Notes under the pieces: generated by a model
What the model saw: only the letters and a program-made list of their open reading frames with translations
What the model was told of the DNA's origin: nothing
Databases searched by the model: none
Shown here: one piece after another, positions 26,621-36,605 of the stretch
Layout of the letters: each line of letters opens with the position of its first letter
How positions within the stretch are numbered: the first letter of the stretch is position 1
Program-made: the position numbers and the translations under genes
Assembly (NCBI RefSeq): GCF_000429785.1
Contig: NZ_AUCN01000009.1
Span: 186,001 to 250,000, forward strand
Source: Chitinibacter tainanensis DSM 15459
GTDB taxonomy: Bacteria; Pseudomonadota; Gammaproteobacteria; Burkholderiales; Chitinibacteraceae
DNA: 64,000 bases
Direction of reading: 5' to 3'

Positions 26621-27584
<964 letters not shown>

Positions 27585-27585
<1 letters not shown>

Positions 27586-28181
27586 TGGCGGTGCAACTGA
27601 AACGGGCGCTCAGTATCAGCATTCTGGCCGCGAGTTTGGGCCTGAGTGCGTGCGTGCCATTGGTGGTGGTTGGTGGCGTGGCCATGGGGGCCTGGATCGG
27701 TTCTGATCCGCGCCCAACCAAAACCATTACCGAAGATACCTCGCTCGGCGCCAATATCAGCGCCAAAATCATTGATGAATTCAAAGAGCGGGCGCATGTG
27801 AATGTGAACACCTTCAACGGTCAGGTCTTGCTGACCGGTGAAGTGCCTGATGCGGCCGCCAAAGCGCGCGTCGAACAACTGGCCCGCAGCTTTAGCCAAA
27901 CTACGCGGGTGTTTAATGATGTGGTGCAAGCCCCGCCATCGAGCATGGCTGATCGACTGAATGACAGCCAACTCAGTACTCGCGTTAAAACTGCCATGTT
28001 GACGAATGGCGGTGATGCGCAGGCCGTGCATATTCAGGTGATTACCGACCGCAAAGTGGTGTATTTGCTGGGCATGAGTAGCCCACAGCTGGCCGATCGT
28101 GCCGCGCAAATCGCCGCTTCGGTGTCCGGCGTTGAGCGGGTGGTGAAGTTGGTGCAGCCACTGGCACCGCTGCCGCAGTAA
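27585..28181 (+). CDS. dolP: BON-domain outer-membrane lipoprotein DolP
   Basis: A 198-residue lipoprotein with the lipobox LSAC at about residues 20-23, followed by two BON domains (about 45-110 and 125-190), e.g. HVNVNTFNGQVLLTGEVPDAAAKARVEQLA. DolP (YraP) supports outer-membrane integrity and binds anionic phospholipids at the division site in E. coli. The start overlaps the diaA stop by one base and has GGGAGG upstream; an in-frame opening at 27483 lies inside diaA and is not used. Last gene of the lpoA operon, followed by a terminator. Confidence 0.93.
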
Positions 28182-28203
28182 GCGACAGCCCGCCCCAACA
28201 CAC

Positions 28204-28238
28204 AACGCCATCTTGCCCTGAGCCAGATGGCGTTTTTT
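28204..28238 (+). terminator. Intrinsic terminator of the lpoA-dolP operon
   Basis: AACGCCATCT and AGATGGCGTT form a 10-bp stem followed by T residues. Confidence 0.9.
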
Positions 28239-28254
28239 ATCGGTAGGATCTTAG

Positions 28255-28303
28255 GGGTATTGAGCTACAAGCTTTGCTTGATAATGCTTGCAGATCAATA
28301 CCC
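28255..28303. repeat. 49-bp palindromic element, copy 7
   Basis: Left arm GGGTATTGAGCTACAAGC and right arm GCTTGCAGATCAATACCC pair with few mismatches. It lies between the convergent dolP and tesA genes. Confidence 0.85.
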
Positions 28304-28321
28304 ATGGCTAAATAGCGCCGC

Positions 28322-28951
28322 TTAGGGTTTGAAGTTTTGCAGCACGTAATTGAGCAGCAAAGGCTGGGCCGCCGCCGTGGGGTGGAGTTGATCGGCCTGA
28401 AAATAGCTAGGGGTTTGGATCACAGGCGCCAGTAAAAACGGGCTCAGGCTCAGCTGATATTGCTTGGCCAGCGCCGGAAACACCGCGGCAAACTGGCGGG
28501 TATAGTCGGCGCCGTAATTGGGCGGCATTTGCATGCCCACCAGGTGCACTTTGGCCCCGGCTTGGCGCGCGGCCTGAATCATCTGGCTTAGATTGTTTTG
28601 CATGGCGCTCACTGGCAGACCGCGCAGGCCATCATTGGCGCCCAGCGCCAGAATCACCCAGCGCGGGCGATGCTGTTTTAAAGCCGCCGGGAACCTTGTG
28701 AGCCCGCCAGCAGTCGTTTCACCAGAGACACTGGCATTCACCACCCGCATGGGCCGGCCTTGTTGTTGTAGTTTTTGCTCCAGCAAGGCAGGCCATGCCT
28801 GCTGCTGGGCAATGCCATAACCGGCCGAAAGGCTGTCGCCAAACACCAGAATCACCTCGGTGCTTTTGGCCATAGCGCCAGGCGCCAGCAGCGCCAAGGT
28901 GCAGGCCAGCAGGCCCCAACGACGCAACACCGATAGGAACTGAATCAGCAT
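28322..28951 (-). CDS. tesA: SGNH-type acyl-CoA thioesterase / arylesterase TesA
   Basis: A 209-residue exported GDSL hydrolase. A signal peptide (LLACTLALLAPGAMAK) is followed by block I VFGDSLSAGYG with the nucleophile Ser, block III ALGANDGLRG and block V DQLHPTAAAQ carrying the Asp and His. TesA acts in the periplasm on thioesters and esters of fatty acids. Its start codon and that of the divergent ybbA gene share the same CATG, as in the conserved tesA/ybbA-ybbP pair. TGGAG nine bases upstream supports the start at 28951. Confidence 0.93.
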   Translation of the reverse strand: MLIQFLSVLRRWGLLACTLALLAPGAMAKSTEVILVFGDSLSAGYGIAQQQAWPALLEQKLQQQGRPMRVVNASVSGETTAGGLTRFPAALKQHRPRWVILALGANDGLRGLPVSAMQNNLSQMIQAARQAGAKVHLVGMQMPPNYGADYTRQFAAVFPALAKQYQLSLSPFLLAPVIQTPSYFQADQLHPTAAAQPLLLNYVLQNFKP

Positions 28952-29669
28952 GAGTGCAACTCCAGATATTTTGCAGGCCCGCCAGCTCGGTAAAACCGTC
29001 AGCAGTGAAGGCGAGAAGCTCACTATTTTGCACGAGATCAGCTTTAGTGTCCCCACCGGGGCCAGTTTAGCGGTGGTGGGGCGCTCGGGCTCCGGTAAAT
29101 CGAGCTTACTGGCCTTGCTGGCCGGGCTGGATACGCCCAGCGTTGGCGAAGTCATCCTCGCTGGGGCTGCGCTGCAAACACTGGATGAAGATGGCCGCGC
29201 CGCGGTGCGCGGGCGCTGCGCTGGTTTTGTGTTTCAGTCATTTCAATTATTGCCCGAGCTCACCGCGCTGGAAAACGTGATGCTGCCGCTGGAGCTGGCC
29301 GGCGTGCGCGGGGCCGAGGCGCAGGCCTTGCAGTGGCTAGAGCGAGTGGAGCTGGGGCATCGCTTGCATCACTTACCGCGGCAGCTGTCCGGCGGCGAGC
29401 AACAGCGGGTGGCACTGGCGCGGGCGTTTGCGCCCGGGCCACAGATTTTGTTTGCCGATGAGCCGACCGGCAGTCTGGATTCGGCCACCGGGGCGGTGGT
29501 GGCTGATTTGCTGTTTGCCCTGAATCGCGAAATGGGCACCACGCTGGTGCTGGTGACGCATGACGACACGCTGGCGCAGCGCTGCAGCCATCAATTGCGC
29601 CTGCAAGCCGGGCAGATGATCGACTGGCAGGTGCCGGCGCAAACCGCGGCATTGGAGCAGGCGGCATGA
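28950..29669 (+). CDS. ybbA: ABC transporter ATP-binding protein YbbA
   Basis: A 239-residue ABC ATPase of the LolD/MacB type. Walker A is GRSGSGKSS, the Q-loop lies in CAGFVFQSFQLLPEL, the signature is LSGGEQQRVALARA, Walker B is ILFADEP and the H-loop VLVTHD. It pairs with the FtsX-type permease encoded next, whose start overlaps by four bases. The complex probably pulls lipid or lipoprotein-type cargo, or works with TesA, but the cargo of YbbAP is not established. Its promoter must lie within the tesA gene. Confidence 0.93.
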   Translation: MSATPDILQARQLGKTVSSEGEKLTILHEISFSVPTGASLAVVGRSGSGKSSLLALLAGLDTPSVGEVILAGAALQTLDEDGRAAVRGRCAGFVFQSFQLLPELTALENVMLPLELAGVRGAEAQALQWLERVELGHRLHHLPRQLSGGEQQRVALARAFAPGPQILFADEPTGSLDSATGAVVADLLFALNREMGTTLVLVTHDDTLAQRCSHQLRLQAGQMIDWQVPAQTAALEQAA

Positions 29670-32128
29670 GCGCCGGCATATTGAGTCAGCTGCGGCTCAC
29701 CGCGCGGCTATTTCGCCGCAGCCTTGCCGCTGGCGAATACAAAACCTTGCTGCTGGCGCTGATCATTGCCATTGCCGCCTTAACCGCGGTGGGCATGCTC
29801 ACCGAACGGGTGGAGCGGCAATTACTCGGGCAAGCCAGCGAGCTGCAAGCGGCCGATGCCGTGCTCAGTAGCGATCATCCGATCCCGCCCAAGTTTGCCA
29901 GCCTGGCCGCCCAGCAGCGGCTGGCCAGTGCCGAGATGGCGATCTTCCCCTCGATGGTGAGCTTTGGCCAAGAGGCGAGTCTGGCCTCGGTGAAAGCCGT
30001 GGGGGCGGCTTACCCTTTACGGGGGCAACTGAGCCTGCAAAGTGGAGCTACGCAAGCCCCGCAGCCGGGCGAAGCGCTGATTGATGCGCGCTTGCGCGAT
30101 GTATTGCAAATCCAGGTGGGGCAGCAGCTCAAAGTCGGGCAATTGCAGCTCACTGTGCGTGACATCATCACGCGCGAGCCGGATGCGGCCTTTGATTTTT
30201 CCAGCCTGCAGGCGCGGCTGATGATCAATGCTGCCGATTTGCCGGCCAGTGGTTTGCTGGGCTTTGGCAGCCGGGTGAAATATCGCTTGCTGCTGGCTGG
30301 GGAGCCGGCGGCGGTGAATGCCTGGTTGGCGGCGGCGCAGCCGCAGCTGGGGCGCGGCGAGGCGATTGAAAATGCCCGCGAAAGCCGGCCGGAGCTCAAA
30401 GAAGCCATCGAGCGCGCCGAACGCTTTTTGCGGCTAGCATCTTTGCTAGCCGGTGTATTGGCGGCGGTGGCGATTGTGCTGGCCGCTCGGCGATTTGCGC
30501 TGCGGCATTTTGATACCGTGGCCTTGCTGCGTACGCTGGGTGCCAGCCAGCGGCGCGTGCGCGCGCTGATGTTGGCGCAAATGCTGTTGCTGGCGGGCGT
30601 GGCGGCACTGGCCGGCGGCGCACTGGCCTGGCTGGCGCAAGCGGGCTTGCTGTGGCTGATTGCGGCGCAGTTGCCCGCGCCTTTGCCGCCTGCCAGCCTG
30701 TGGCCCTGGCTTTGGGCCAGTGCGCTGGGCTTGGTGTTGCTGCTGGGCGCAGCGGGGCCGGTATTGCTGAGCCTAGCCCGTACGCCACCGCTGCGTGTGT
30801 TGCGCCGTGAATTGACCGTCGATGTGCATTGGTTCTGGCAATACGCGCTGACGCTACTCGCAATGATGGGTATCTTGCTGCAGATCGCTAAGGATATAAA
30901 GCTGGCGGTGATAGTGGGTGGGGGTATGTTGGGCGCACTGCTGCTCTTGGCCGCCTTGGGCTGGTTGCTGCTCCAAGCCCTGCAGCGCTGGCGCTGGCAA
31001 GGCAGTGCGCGTTTGGCGCTGCGGCAGATGCTGCGCCAACCCGGCTTACTGCTGGCCCAGCTCGCAGCCCTAACGTTGGGGCTGTGCGGCTTGTGGCTAC
31101 TCACCGTGGTGCAGAGCGATTTATTGCAGGCCTGGCGCGCACAAGTGCCACCCGAAGCGCCCAATCATTTTGTGATTAATCTGCAGCCTGAGCAGATCGC
31201 CACCTTTAATGCCCAATTTGCTGCGGCGGGTTTGCCCGCGCCCAAAGTGCAGCCGATGATCCGCGGGCGCTGGACTTTGCACAATCAGCAGCCGGTACAG
31301 CCGCAGCAGTATAGCGAGCCCCGCGCGCAGCGCTTGTCCGAGCGCGAGTTTAATCTCTCCTGGGGCGAAGACGAGCGCGCCGATAATCAGCGGGTGCAAG
31401 GTCCACCACTGAATGCCGCTGTGCCGGGCTGGTCGGTCGAGCAGGAGCTGGCGGTGCTGCTGGGCATTAAAATTGGCGATCAGCTCACCTTTGATATTGC
31501 CGGCACTGCGGTGACTGCGCCGGTGATTAATCTGCGCGCGGTAAATTGGGGCTCGTTCCGTGCCAATTTCTTTGTAGTGGGCTCCGAGCAGCTGTTACGC
31601 GATCTGCCTAGTAGCCGGATTAGTAGTTTCTATTTGCCGCCCGCGCAGCGCACACTGGTGCCACAATTGGTGCGCGGTATGCCCAATCTCACCATCATTG
31701 ATGTCGGGCAGGTACTGGCGCAGGTTGAAACAGTAATTACGCTAGCGTCGAGCGCATTGCGGCTGGTGTTTGTGATGTGTGTGCTGGCGGGGCTGACGGT
31801 ATTGCTGGCCGCGCTGGAAACCAACGATAGCGAGCGGCGGCGCGAGGCGGCGCTGATGCGCGCGCTGGGCGCCAGCACTGCCCGTATTGCCCGGATCTGG
31901 TGGCTAGAAAGCCTGCTGCTGGGGGCGTTGGCTGGTTTGCTGGCGGGTACTTTAGCTGCGCTGGGCGCTTGGTATGTGGCCACGGCGGTGCTGAAACTGC
32001 CATGGGTATTCAATGTTTGGCTGCCACTGGCCTCGATTGTGGCTGGTATGGCCTTGAGTGGCCTCACGGTTTGGCGGCGGCTATGGGCACTGGCGCGCAC
32101 TTCGCCGGTACTCATGCTGCGCGAATAA
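29666..32128 (+). CDS. ybbP: FtsX-family ABC permease YbbP
   Basis: An 820-residue permease, close to the 800-residue family size. Membrane spans are predicted near residues 24-42 and 260-280, in two clusters at about 305-375 and 400-500, and in the C-terminal FtsX domain (about 690-810). Large periplasmic domains lie at about 45-245 and 505-690. FtsX-type motifs are LLRTLGASQRRVRALMLAQ in the first half and LMRALGASTARIARIWWLES in the second, an internal duplication. It overlaps ybbA by ATGA. Confidence 0.92.
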   Translation: MSAGILSQLRLTARLFRRSLAAGEYKTLLLALIIAIAALTAVGMLTERVERQLLGQASELQAADAVLSSDHPIPPKFASLAAQQRLASAEMAIFPSMVSFGQEASLASVKAVGAAYPLRGQLSLQSGATQAPQPGEALIDARLRDVLQIQVGQQLKVGQLQLTVRDIITREPDAAFDFSSLQARLMINAADLPASGLLGFGSRVKYRLLLAGEPAAVNAWLAAAQPQLGRGEAIENARESRPELKEAIERAERFLRLASLLAGVLAAVAIVLAARRFALRHFDTVALLRTLGASQRRVRALMLAQMLLLAGVAALAGGALAWLAQAGLLWLIAAQLPAPLPPASLWPWLWASALGLVLLLGAAGPVLLSLARTPPLRVLRRELTVDVHWFWQYALTLLAMMGILLQIAKDIKLAVIVGGGMLGALLLLAALGWLLLQALQRWRWQGSARLALRQMLRQPGLLLAQLAALTLGLCGLWLLTVVQSDLLQAWRAQVPPEAPNHFVINLQPEQIATFNAQFAAAGLPAPKVQPMIRGRWTLHNQQPVQPQQYSEPRAQRLSEREFNLSWGEDERADNQRVQGPPLNAAVPGWSVEQELAVLLGIKIGDQLTFDIAGTAVTAPVINLRAVNWGSFRANFFVVGSEQLLRDLPSSRISSFYLPPAQRTLVPQLVRGMPNLTIIDVGQVLAQVETVITLASSALRLVFVMCVLAGLTVLLAALETNDSERRREAALMRALGASTARIARIWWLESLLLGALAGLLAGTLAALGAWYVATAVLKLPWVFNVWLPLASIVAGMALSGLTVWRRLWALARTSPVLMLRE

Positions 32129-32254
32129 GCGGGCTGTTTCGCCAGCCTCGCGGCTTTAGCGGTGGGGGTTTTGTGCAAAAAGTTTGTGCCAGCGCAAAAC
32201 GCCTGTCACAGGCTGGGCGCATTCTCACCCTGAATGATTGTCGCGGGGGTTGCC

Positions 32255-33166
32255 ATGTTCATCGTCGAACCAGGCCAGGTGGAAAGCCTGTGCCAGCGCT
32301 ATCTGGGTGGCGTGGCCAGCCGGGTGGAAAAAATTACCGGTTTTCAGGCCGATGTGTATCTGGTGCAGGTGGGCCGTTTACGCGCGGTGCTGAAATGCTA
32401 TCGCCAACCCGGTCAGGCTGCCCGCGAAGCCGAGGCGCTGACTACACTGCGCCGCTATCTGGTTGATCAGCCACTGCCCGAGGTGATTGCCTTGCATCAG
32501 CCCGGCGAGCGCGGCGAAGCGCTGATTCTGACCCAGATTGCCGGCATGCCGGCCAGCCATGAGCTGGAATCGCCAGTGGAAATCGACCGTTTTGCGGATG
32601 AATTTGTCGATTGGCTGCGCCGCTTGCACGCGATTAGCTGCGAGCGCGGTTTTCAGGATGAAACCGGCCACTGGCATGCCGATTTTGCCAGCGCTTATCA
32701 GGTTGATTTGGGTTTGCGGCAGACCTGGTTGCACAGCGCCGCGGCCAGCGAATGCCTAAGCCAGCCGCTGCGCGAGCATTTGCTGGCGCTGATTGGCGAT
32801 TTTGCCAGCCTGCCCTTATCGAACCACGCCCTCAGCAGCGTGATTCATGGCGATGCGCATGCGGCCAATTTCTTGGTGGACGCCGAAACCCACCGCCTGT
32901 GCGGGGTGATCGATCCGGGCTTGGTCCGCTTTAGCCATTGCGAGCTGGATTTGGTGCAGCTGGATCTGGTGCGGCCAGATATGAAGCTCTTGAGCAATTA
33001 TCTGCAAAAAGCCGGCTTGGATCGTGCGGTACGGTTGCGTCTGGCGTATTTTGCGATCTTCTATCTGGTGAGCCAGGTGGCGCAAACCGGGGTGGCGGAT
33101 GAGCCGGCTTTACTGCACGCTATTCAGCGCTATCAGGCGCAGCAACGCGCGGCCATTACGGCTTAA
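32255..33166 (+). CDS. APH/ChoK-fold phosphotransferase-like protein
   Basis: A 303-residue protein with the aminoglycoside-phosphotransferase fold. The catalytic loop HGDAHAANFLV (HGDxxxxN) lies near residue 200 and the metal site VIDPG follows 20 residues on. The N-lobe keeps a VLKCYR lysine and a Glu for ATP. The family phosphorylates many small molecules; nothing here tells the substrate, and resistance should not be assumed. The ATG at 32255 follows GCGGGGG, while the earlier ATG at 32234 has no site. It follows ybbP after about 125 bp. Confidence 0.8.
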   Translation: MFIVEPGQVESLCQRYLGGVASRVEKITGFQADVYLVQVGRLRAVLKCYRQPGQAAREAEALTTLRRYLVDQPLPEVIALHQPGERGEALILTQIAGMPASHELESPVEIDRFADEFVDWLRRLHAISCERGFQDETGHWHADFASAYQVDLGLRQTWLHSAAASECLSQPLREHLLALIGDFASLPLSNHALSSVIHGDAHAANFLVDAETHRLCGVIDPGLVRFSHCELDLVQLDLVRPDMKLLSNYLQKAGLDRAVRLRLAYFAIFYLVSQVAQTGVADEPALLHAIQRYQAQQRAAITA

Positions 33167-33207
33167 ACCGCTCAATCGTTAGCCAATATCAAATGCGCCG
33201 CGCGGGC

Positions 33208-34995
33208 CTAGTGCTCGCGCAAGGCGCGTAAAAACGCATCGCCGTATTTATCCAGTTTGCGGTCACCCACGCCGCTGATGCGCGAGAGCTCGTAGTGATC
33301 CTGCGGGCGCAAGCGCACCATTTCCTTGAGCGTGGCGTCGCCAAAAATATGGTACGCCGGTGCGTTTTGTTCGTCCGCCAGCTGTTTGCGCAATTTGCGT
33401 AGCGCTTGCCACAAGGCCTGATCGGCGGAGCTGGCAAATTCGCTGTCTTTGTCGCGGTAGCTAAATTTCTCGCTGCGCGCGCGCAAATACAGCGGGATTT
33501 CGCCTTTGAGATAGGGGCGGGCGCTGTCAGTGAGCTCGAGTCCACCGTGGCCGGCTGGGCAAAGCTGCAGTGCGCCTTTGGCCAGTAGCTGCCGAAACAC
33601 GGCGCGCCAGCTTGCTTCGTCGATGTCTTTGCCAATGCCAAAGGTGCTGGTCCGGTCGTGCAGGTATTCGGCAACTTTGCTGCTGTGTTTGCCGCGCAAA
33701 ACATCCACCAAATGCCCCACGCCAAATTTATTACCGGTGCGATAGACGCAAGAGAGCGCCTTGCGTGCGGCTTCGGTCATTTCCACCAGCTGGGGCGGAT
33801 TCAGGCAATTATCGCAATTGCCGCAGGGGGCTGTTTGCTCGCCAAAATAGGCCAGCAGCACTTGCCGACGGCATTCGGTGGTTTCCACCAGCCCTAGCAT
33901 GGCATCGAGTTTGCGTCGCTCGACTTGCTTTTGCTCTTCGCTGCTGCCGCCTTGCATAATCATCTCGGCCAGCAGCATGACATCATTCAGCCCATAGGCG
34001 AGCCACGCATTGGCCGGCAAGCCATCACGGCCCGCGCGGCCGGTTTCCTGATAGTAGTTTTCGATTGATTTGGGTAAATCCAGATGCGCGACAAAGCGCA
34101 CATCCGGCTTATTGATGCCCATGCCAAACGCAATGGTGGCGACCATCACCACGCCTTCTTCACGCAGGAAAATCTGCTGATGTTTGGCGCGGGTGCTGGC
34201 ATCAAGCCCGGCATGATAGGGCAGGGCGCGAATTTCCTTGCTGCGCAGCCACGCTGCGGTGTCTTCCACCCGTTTGCGTGAAAGGCAGTACACAATCCCC
34301 GAATCACCTTCATGCTCGCGGCGCAGAAAGGTGAGCAGCTGATCGCGCGAGGTTTTTTTCTCGACCATGGTGTAGCGCAGATTGGGCCGATCAAAGCTAT
34401 CGACAAACTCGCGCGCGTTTTCCAGCCGCAGCCGCTGCTGCATTTCCAGCCGGGTGCTGTGATCGGCGGTCGCGGTGAGGGCTATGCGCGGAATGTGCGG
34501 AAATTCATCTGCCAGTAGCGACAGCCCGAGGTATTCGGGGCGGAAATCATGCCCCCATTGTGAGACGCAATGGGCCTCATCAATCGCAAACAGCGCCAGC
34601 TGCGCTTCACGCAGCAGGGCTAAAAAGCGCGGTGTGAGCAGGCGCTCGGGCGCCACGTACAGCAGCTTGAGCTCGCCGGCCAGAAACTGGCGCTCTACTT
34701 CACGGCTGCCGGCGGCATCCAGTGTTGAATTGAGATAAGCCGCGGCTACCCCCAGCTCTTGCAGCGCTTGCACCTGATCCTGCATTAAGGCGATCAGCGG
34801 TGAAATCACCACCGCGCAGCCAGCCCGGGCGAGCGCGGGGATTTGATAGCACAGCGATTTGCCGCCGCCAGTGGGCATGAGGACCAGCGCATCCTCGCCC
34901 CGGCACAGGGTCTGGACGATGTCTTCCTGCATACCGCGAAAGGCGCGGTAGCCAAAGACGTGCTGCAAAAGGTGGTGAGGGGAAGTGAGGCTCAT
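33208..34995 (-). CDS. recQ: ATP-dependent DNA helicase RecQ
   Basis: A 595-residue 3'-5' helicase. Motif 0/I are GYRAFRGMQEDIV and MPTGGGKSLCYQIPAL, motif II is DEAH with the aromatic-rich loop CVSQWGHDFRPEY, and motif VI is QETGRAGRDG. The RecQ-C zinc cluster (CRRQVLLAYFGEQTAPCGNCDNC), winged helix and C-terminal HRDC domain (from about residue 515) follow. I use the ATG at 34995; the frame opens at a TTG eleven codons earlier. The gene converges on the APH-fold gene. Confidence 0.97.
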   Translation of the reverse strand: MSLTSPHHLLQHVFGYRAFRGMQEDIVQTLCRGEDALVLMPTGGGKSLCYQIPALARAGCAVVISPLIALMQDQVQALQELGVAAAYLNSTLDAAGSREVERQFLAGELKLLYVAPERLLTPRFLALLREAQLALFAIDEAHCVSQWGHDFRPEYLGLSLLADEFPHIPRIALTATADHSTRLEMQQRLRLENAREFVDSFDRPNLRYTMVEKKTSRDQLLTFLRREHEGDSGIVYCLSRKRVEDTAAWLRSKEIRALPYHAGLDASTRAKHQQIFLREEGVVMVATIAFGMGINKPDVRFVAHLDLPKSIENYYQETGRAGRDGLPANAWLAYGLNDVMLLAEMIMQGGSSEEQKQVERRKLDAMLGLVETTECRRQVLLAYFGEQTAPCGNCDNCLNPPQLVEMTEAARKALSCVYRTGNKFGVGHLVDVLRGKHSSKVAEYLHDRTSTFGIGKDIDEASWRAVFRQLLAKGALQLCPAGHGGLELTDSARPYLKGEIPLYLRARSEKFSYRDKDSEFASSADQALWQALRKLRKQLADEQNAPAYHIFGDATLKEMVRLRPQDHYELSRISGVGDRKLDKYGDAFLRALREH

Positions 34996-35054
34996 AAGCG
35001 GCGGTATTTTACGCCGCTTCCTGCCCAAGCTACAGCTGAACTTATTGTTTTAAA

Positions 35055-35103
35055 GGGTATTGGGCTGTAGAGATCTTGATGTATAGCTTTGAAGGTAATA
35101 CGG
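35055..35103. repeat. 49-bp palindromic element, copy 8 (diverged)
   Basis: Begins GGGTATTGGGCTGTAG and ends GAAGGTAATACGG. Length fits; the right terminus has two mismatches. It lies between recQ and a small membrane-protein frame. Confidence 0.45.
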
Positions 35104-35117
35104 AGGGAGGGTATTAA

Positions 35118-35264
35118 TTAATCGTTGCCATCAATCGGGCCAGACTGGGTGGTATAGGCACTGAGGCTTTGATCCAGCAAGGATTTCCTTTTACCAAAGC
35201 GCGACCACGGAATAAAGGGCAAACAGGCAAGCACGATTAAGGTGATAACCAGAAATTCCAGCAT
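35118..35264 (-). CDS. Possible small membrane protein (48 residues)
   Basis: The minus strand reads MLEFLVITLIVLACLPFIPW, one strong membrane span, then a basic turn SRFGKRKSLLDQS and a polar end. It has the look of a real small membrane protein, basic after the span as expected for an N-out arrangement. No known family is recognised and the ribosome site is weak. It lies alone between recQ and prmB on the same strand as both. Confidence 0.45.
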   Translation of the reverse strand: MLEFLVITLIVLACLPFIPWSRFGKRKSLLDQSLSAYTTQSGPIDGND

Positions 35265-35397
35265 GGGTCAGCTCGACGCAATATAAGTACCGCCAAGTAT
35301 ATGCCCAGCTTTGGTGCATCGCAATCAAAGCTTGCATGATATGTTAAAAATAAATGCAGTTTCAGAAAGAATATGACAGGTCAATGGCGTGGCGCAC

Positions 35398-35424
35398 AAA
35401 AAAGCCAGCCCGTAGGCTGGCTGG
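35398..35424 (-). terminator. Intrinsic terminator after prmB
   Basis: On the minus strand AGCCAGCC and GGCTGGCT pair around TACG and a T-run follows. Confidence 0.9.
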
Positions 35425-35442
35425 TCACTGCGCGATTTGGGC

Positions 35443-36351
35443 TTAAAGGCCTGCTTCAACCAGCATTTCGCGAGTAAGTAGGAAGACAAAGCCATCGCCC
35501 GATTCGGTGGGTAGCCAGACAAACGGCAGAGTTGGGAATTGCTCTTCCAGCACTTCGCGATTGTGGCCAATTTCTACCACCAGTACGCCTTGCGGATTCA
35601 GGCGGGCGCTGGCTTCGGCCAGAATACGGCGGGTGATATCCAGCCCATCTTCACCACTGCCCAAGGCCATTTCCGGCTCGTGCAGGTATTCCGGTGGCAG
35701 CTCTTCCACGCTATGCGCATCCACATATGGCGGGTTGGAGATGATCAGGTCATAGCTCATGTCCTGCACCGCATCAAAGAGATCTGAATCCAGCAGATCA
35801 ACGCGATCACCCAGGCCATAATCCAGCACATTGATTTCCGCCACATCCAGCGCATCGGCCGACAGATCTACCGCATCGATGGCTGCATCCGGGAAGGCAT
35901 GCGCCATCAGAATGGCCAGACAACCGGAGCCAGTACACAGATCCAGCGCGTTGTGCACGAGCTCTGGGTATTCAATCCATGGCTCCAGCCCGCCATTGAG
36001 CAAGATTTCGGCAATAAACGAGCGCGGCACAATCACCCGCTCATCCACATAAAATTTAAAGTCGCCCAGATAGGCTTCTTTGGTCAGATAGGCCGCTGGT
36101 TTGCGAGTAACGACGCGCTCTTGCAGTACATTGAGCACCAGTTCGACTTCTTCGGGCAGCAGCCGGGCATCAAACACGGGCTCCAGCCGATCGATCGGCA
36201 GTTTTAAGGTGGCGAGGATCAGATAGGCCGCTTCATCCCAGGCTTCGCTGGTGCCGTGGCCATAAAACAGCTCGGCGGCATTAAACCGGCTGACCGCAAA
36301 CCGATGCAGATCGCGGATGGTAGTCAGATATTCGCGGGCAGTGTCATACAT
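35443..36351 (-). CDS. prmB: Ribosomal protein L3 N5-glutamine methyltransferase PrmB
   Basis: A 302-residue methyltransferase. The S-adenosylmethionine loop is DLCTGSGCLAI, and the catalytic NPPY motif lies in LIISNPPYVDAHSVEELPPE with the following EPEMALGSGEDGLD typical of PrmB rather than PrmC. It methylates a glutamine of protein L3 during ribosome assembly. Length is normal and the gene stands alone, divergent from rhlE with 254 bp between starts. Confidence 0.95.
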   Translation of the reverse strand: MYDTAREYLTTIRDLHRFAVSRFNAAELFYGHGTSEAWDEAAYLILATLKLPIDRLEPVFDARLLPEEVELVLNVLQERVVTRKPAAYLTKEAYLGDFKFYVDERVIVPRSFIAEILLNGGLEPWIEYPELVHNALDLCTGSGCLAILMAHAFPDAAIDAVDLSADALDVAEINVLDYGLGDRVDLLDSDLFDAVQDMSYDLIISNPPYVDAHSVEELPPEYLHEPEMALGSGEDGLDITRRILAEASARLNPQGVLVVEIGHNREVLEEQFPTLPFVWLPTESGDGFVFLLTREMLVEAGL

Positions 36352-36605
36352 GGTTGGGCTCCTTCAAACTGAATGCCGTGAGTGTACGAGGTTTTCTGCT
36401 GCTGTGGGCAGCGGGGGCCGATTTAATTGCGCTACGGCAAGCCAAGCTCGCCGGTGGCTGGGGCTGGCAAGAGGCCGGCACGGCAGCCGTGTAGGGTAGA
36501 AAATCGGCTTATTTCGTTGATCTAACAGCAGTAAACGGTGTTCAGGGGGGCCATCATCGTGTAAAGTTCCGCCTTTATTGTTTGATTAGTCGGAGTAGTG
36601 TGGGT

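Noticed and set aside
30885-30935. GGGTAT motif within ybbP
   Set aside because: No complementary arm at 49 bp and it lies in coding sequence; chance.
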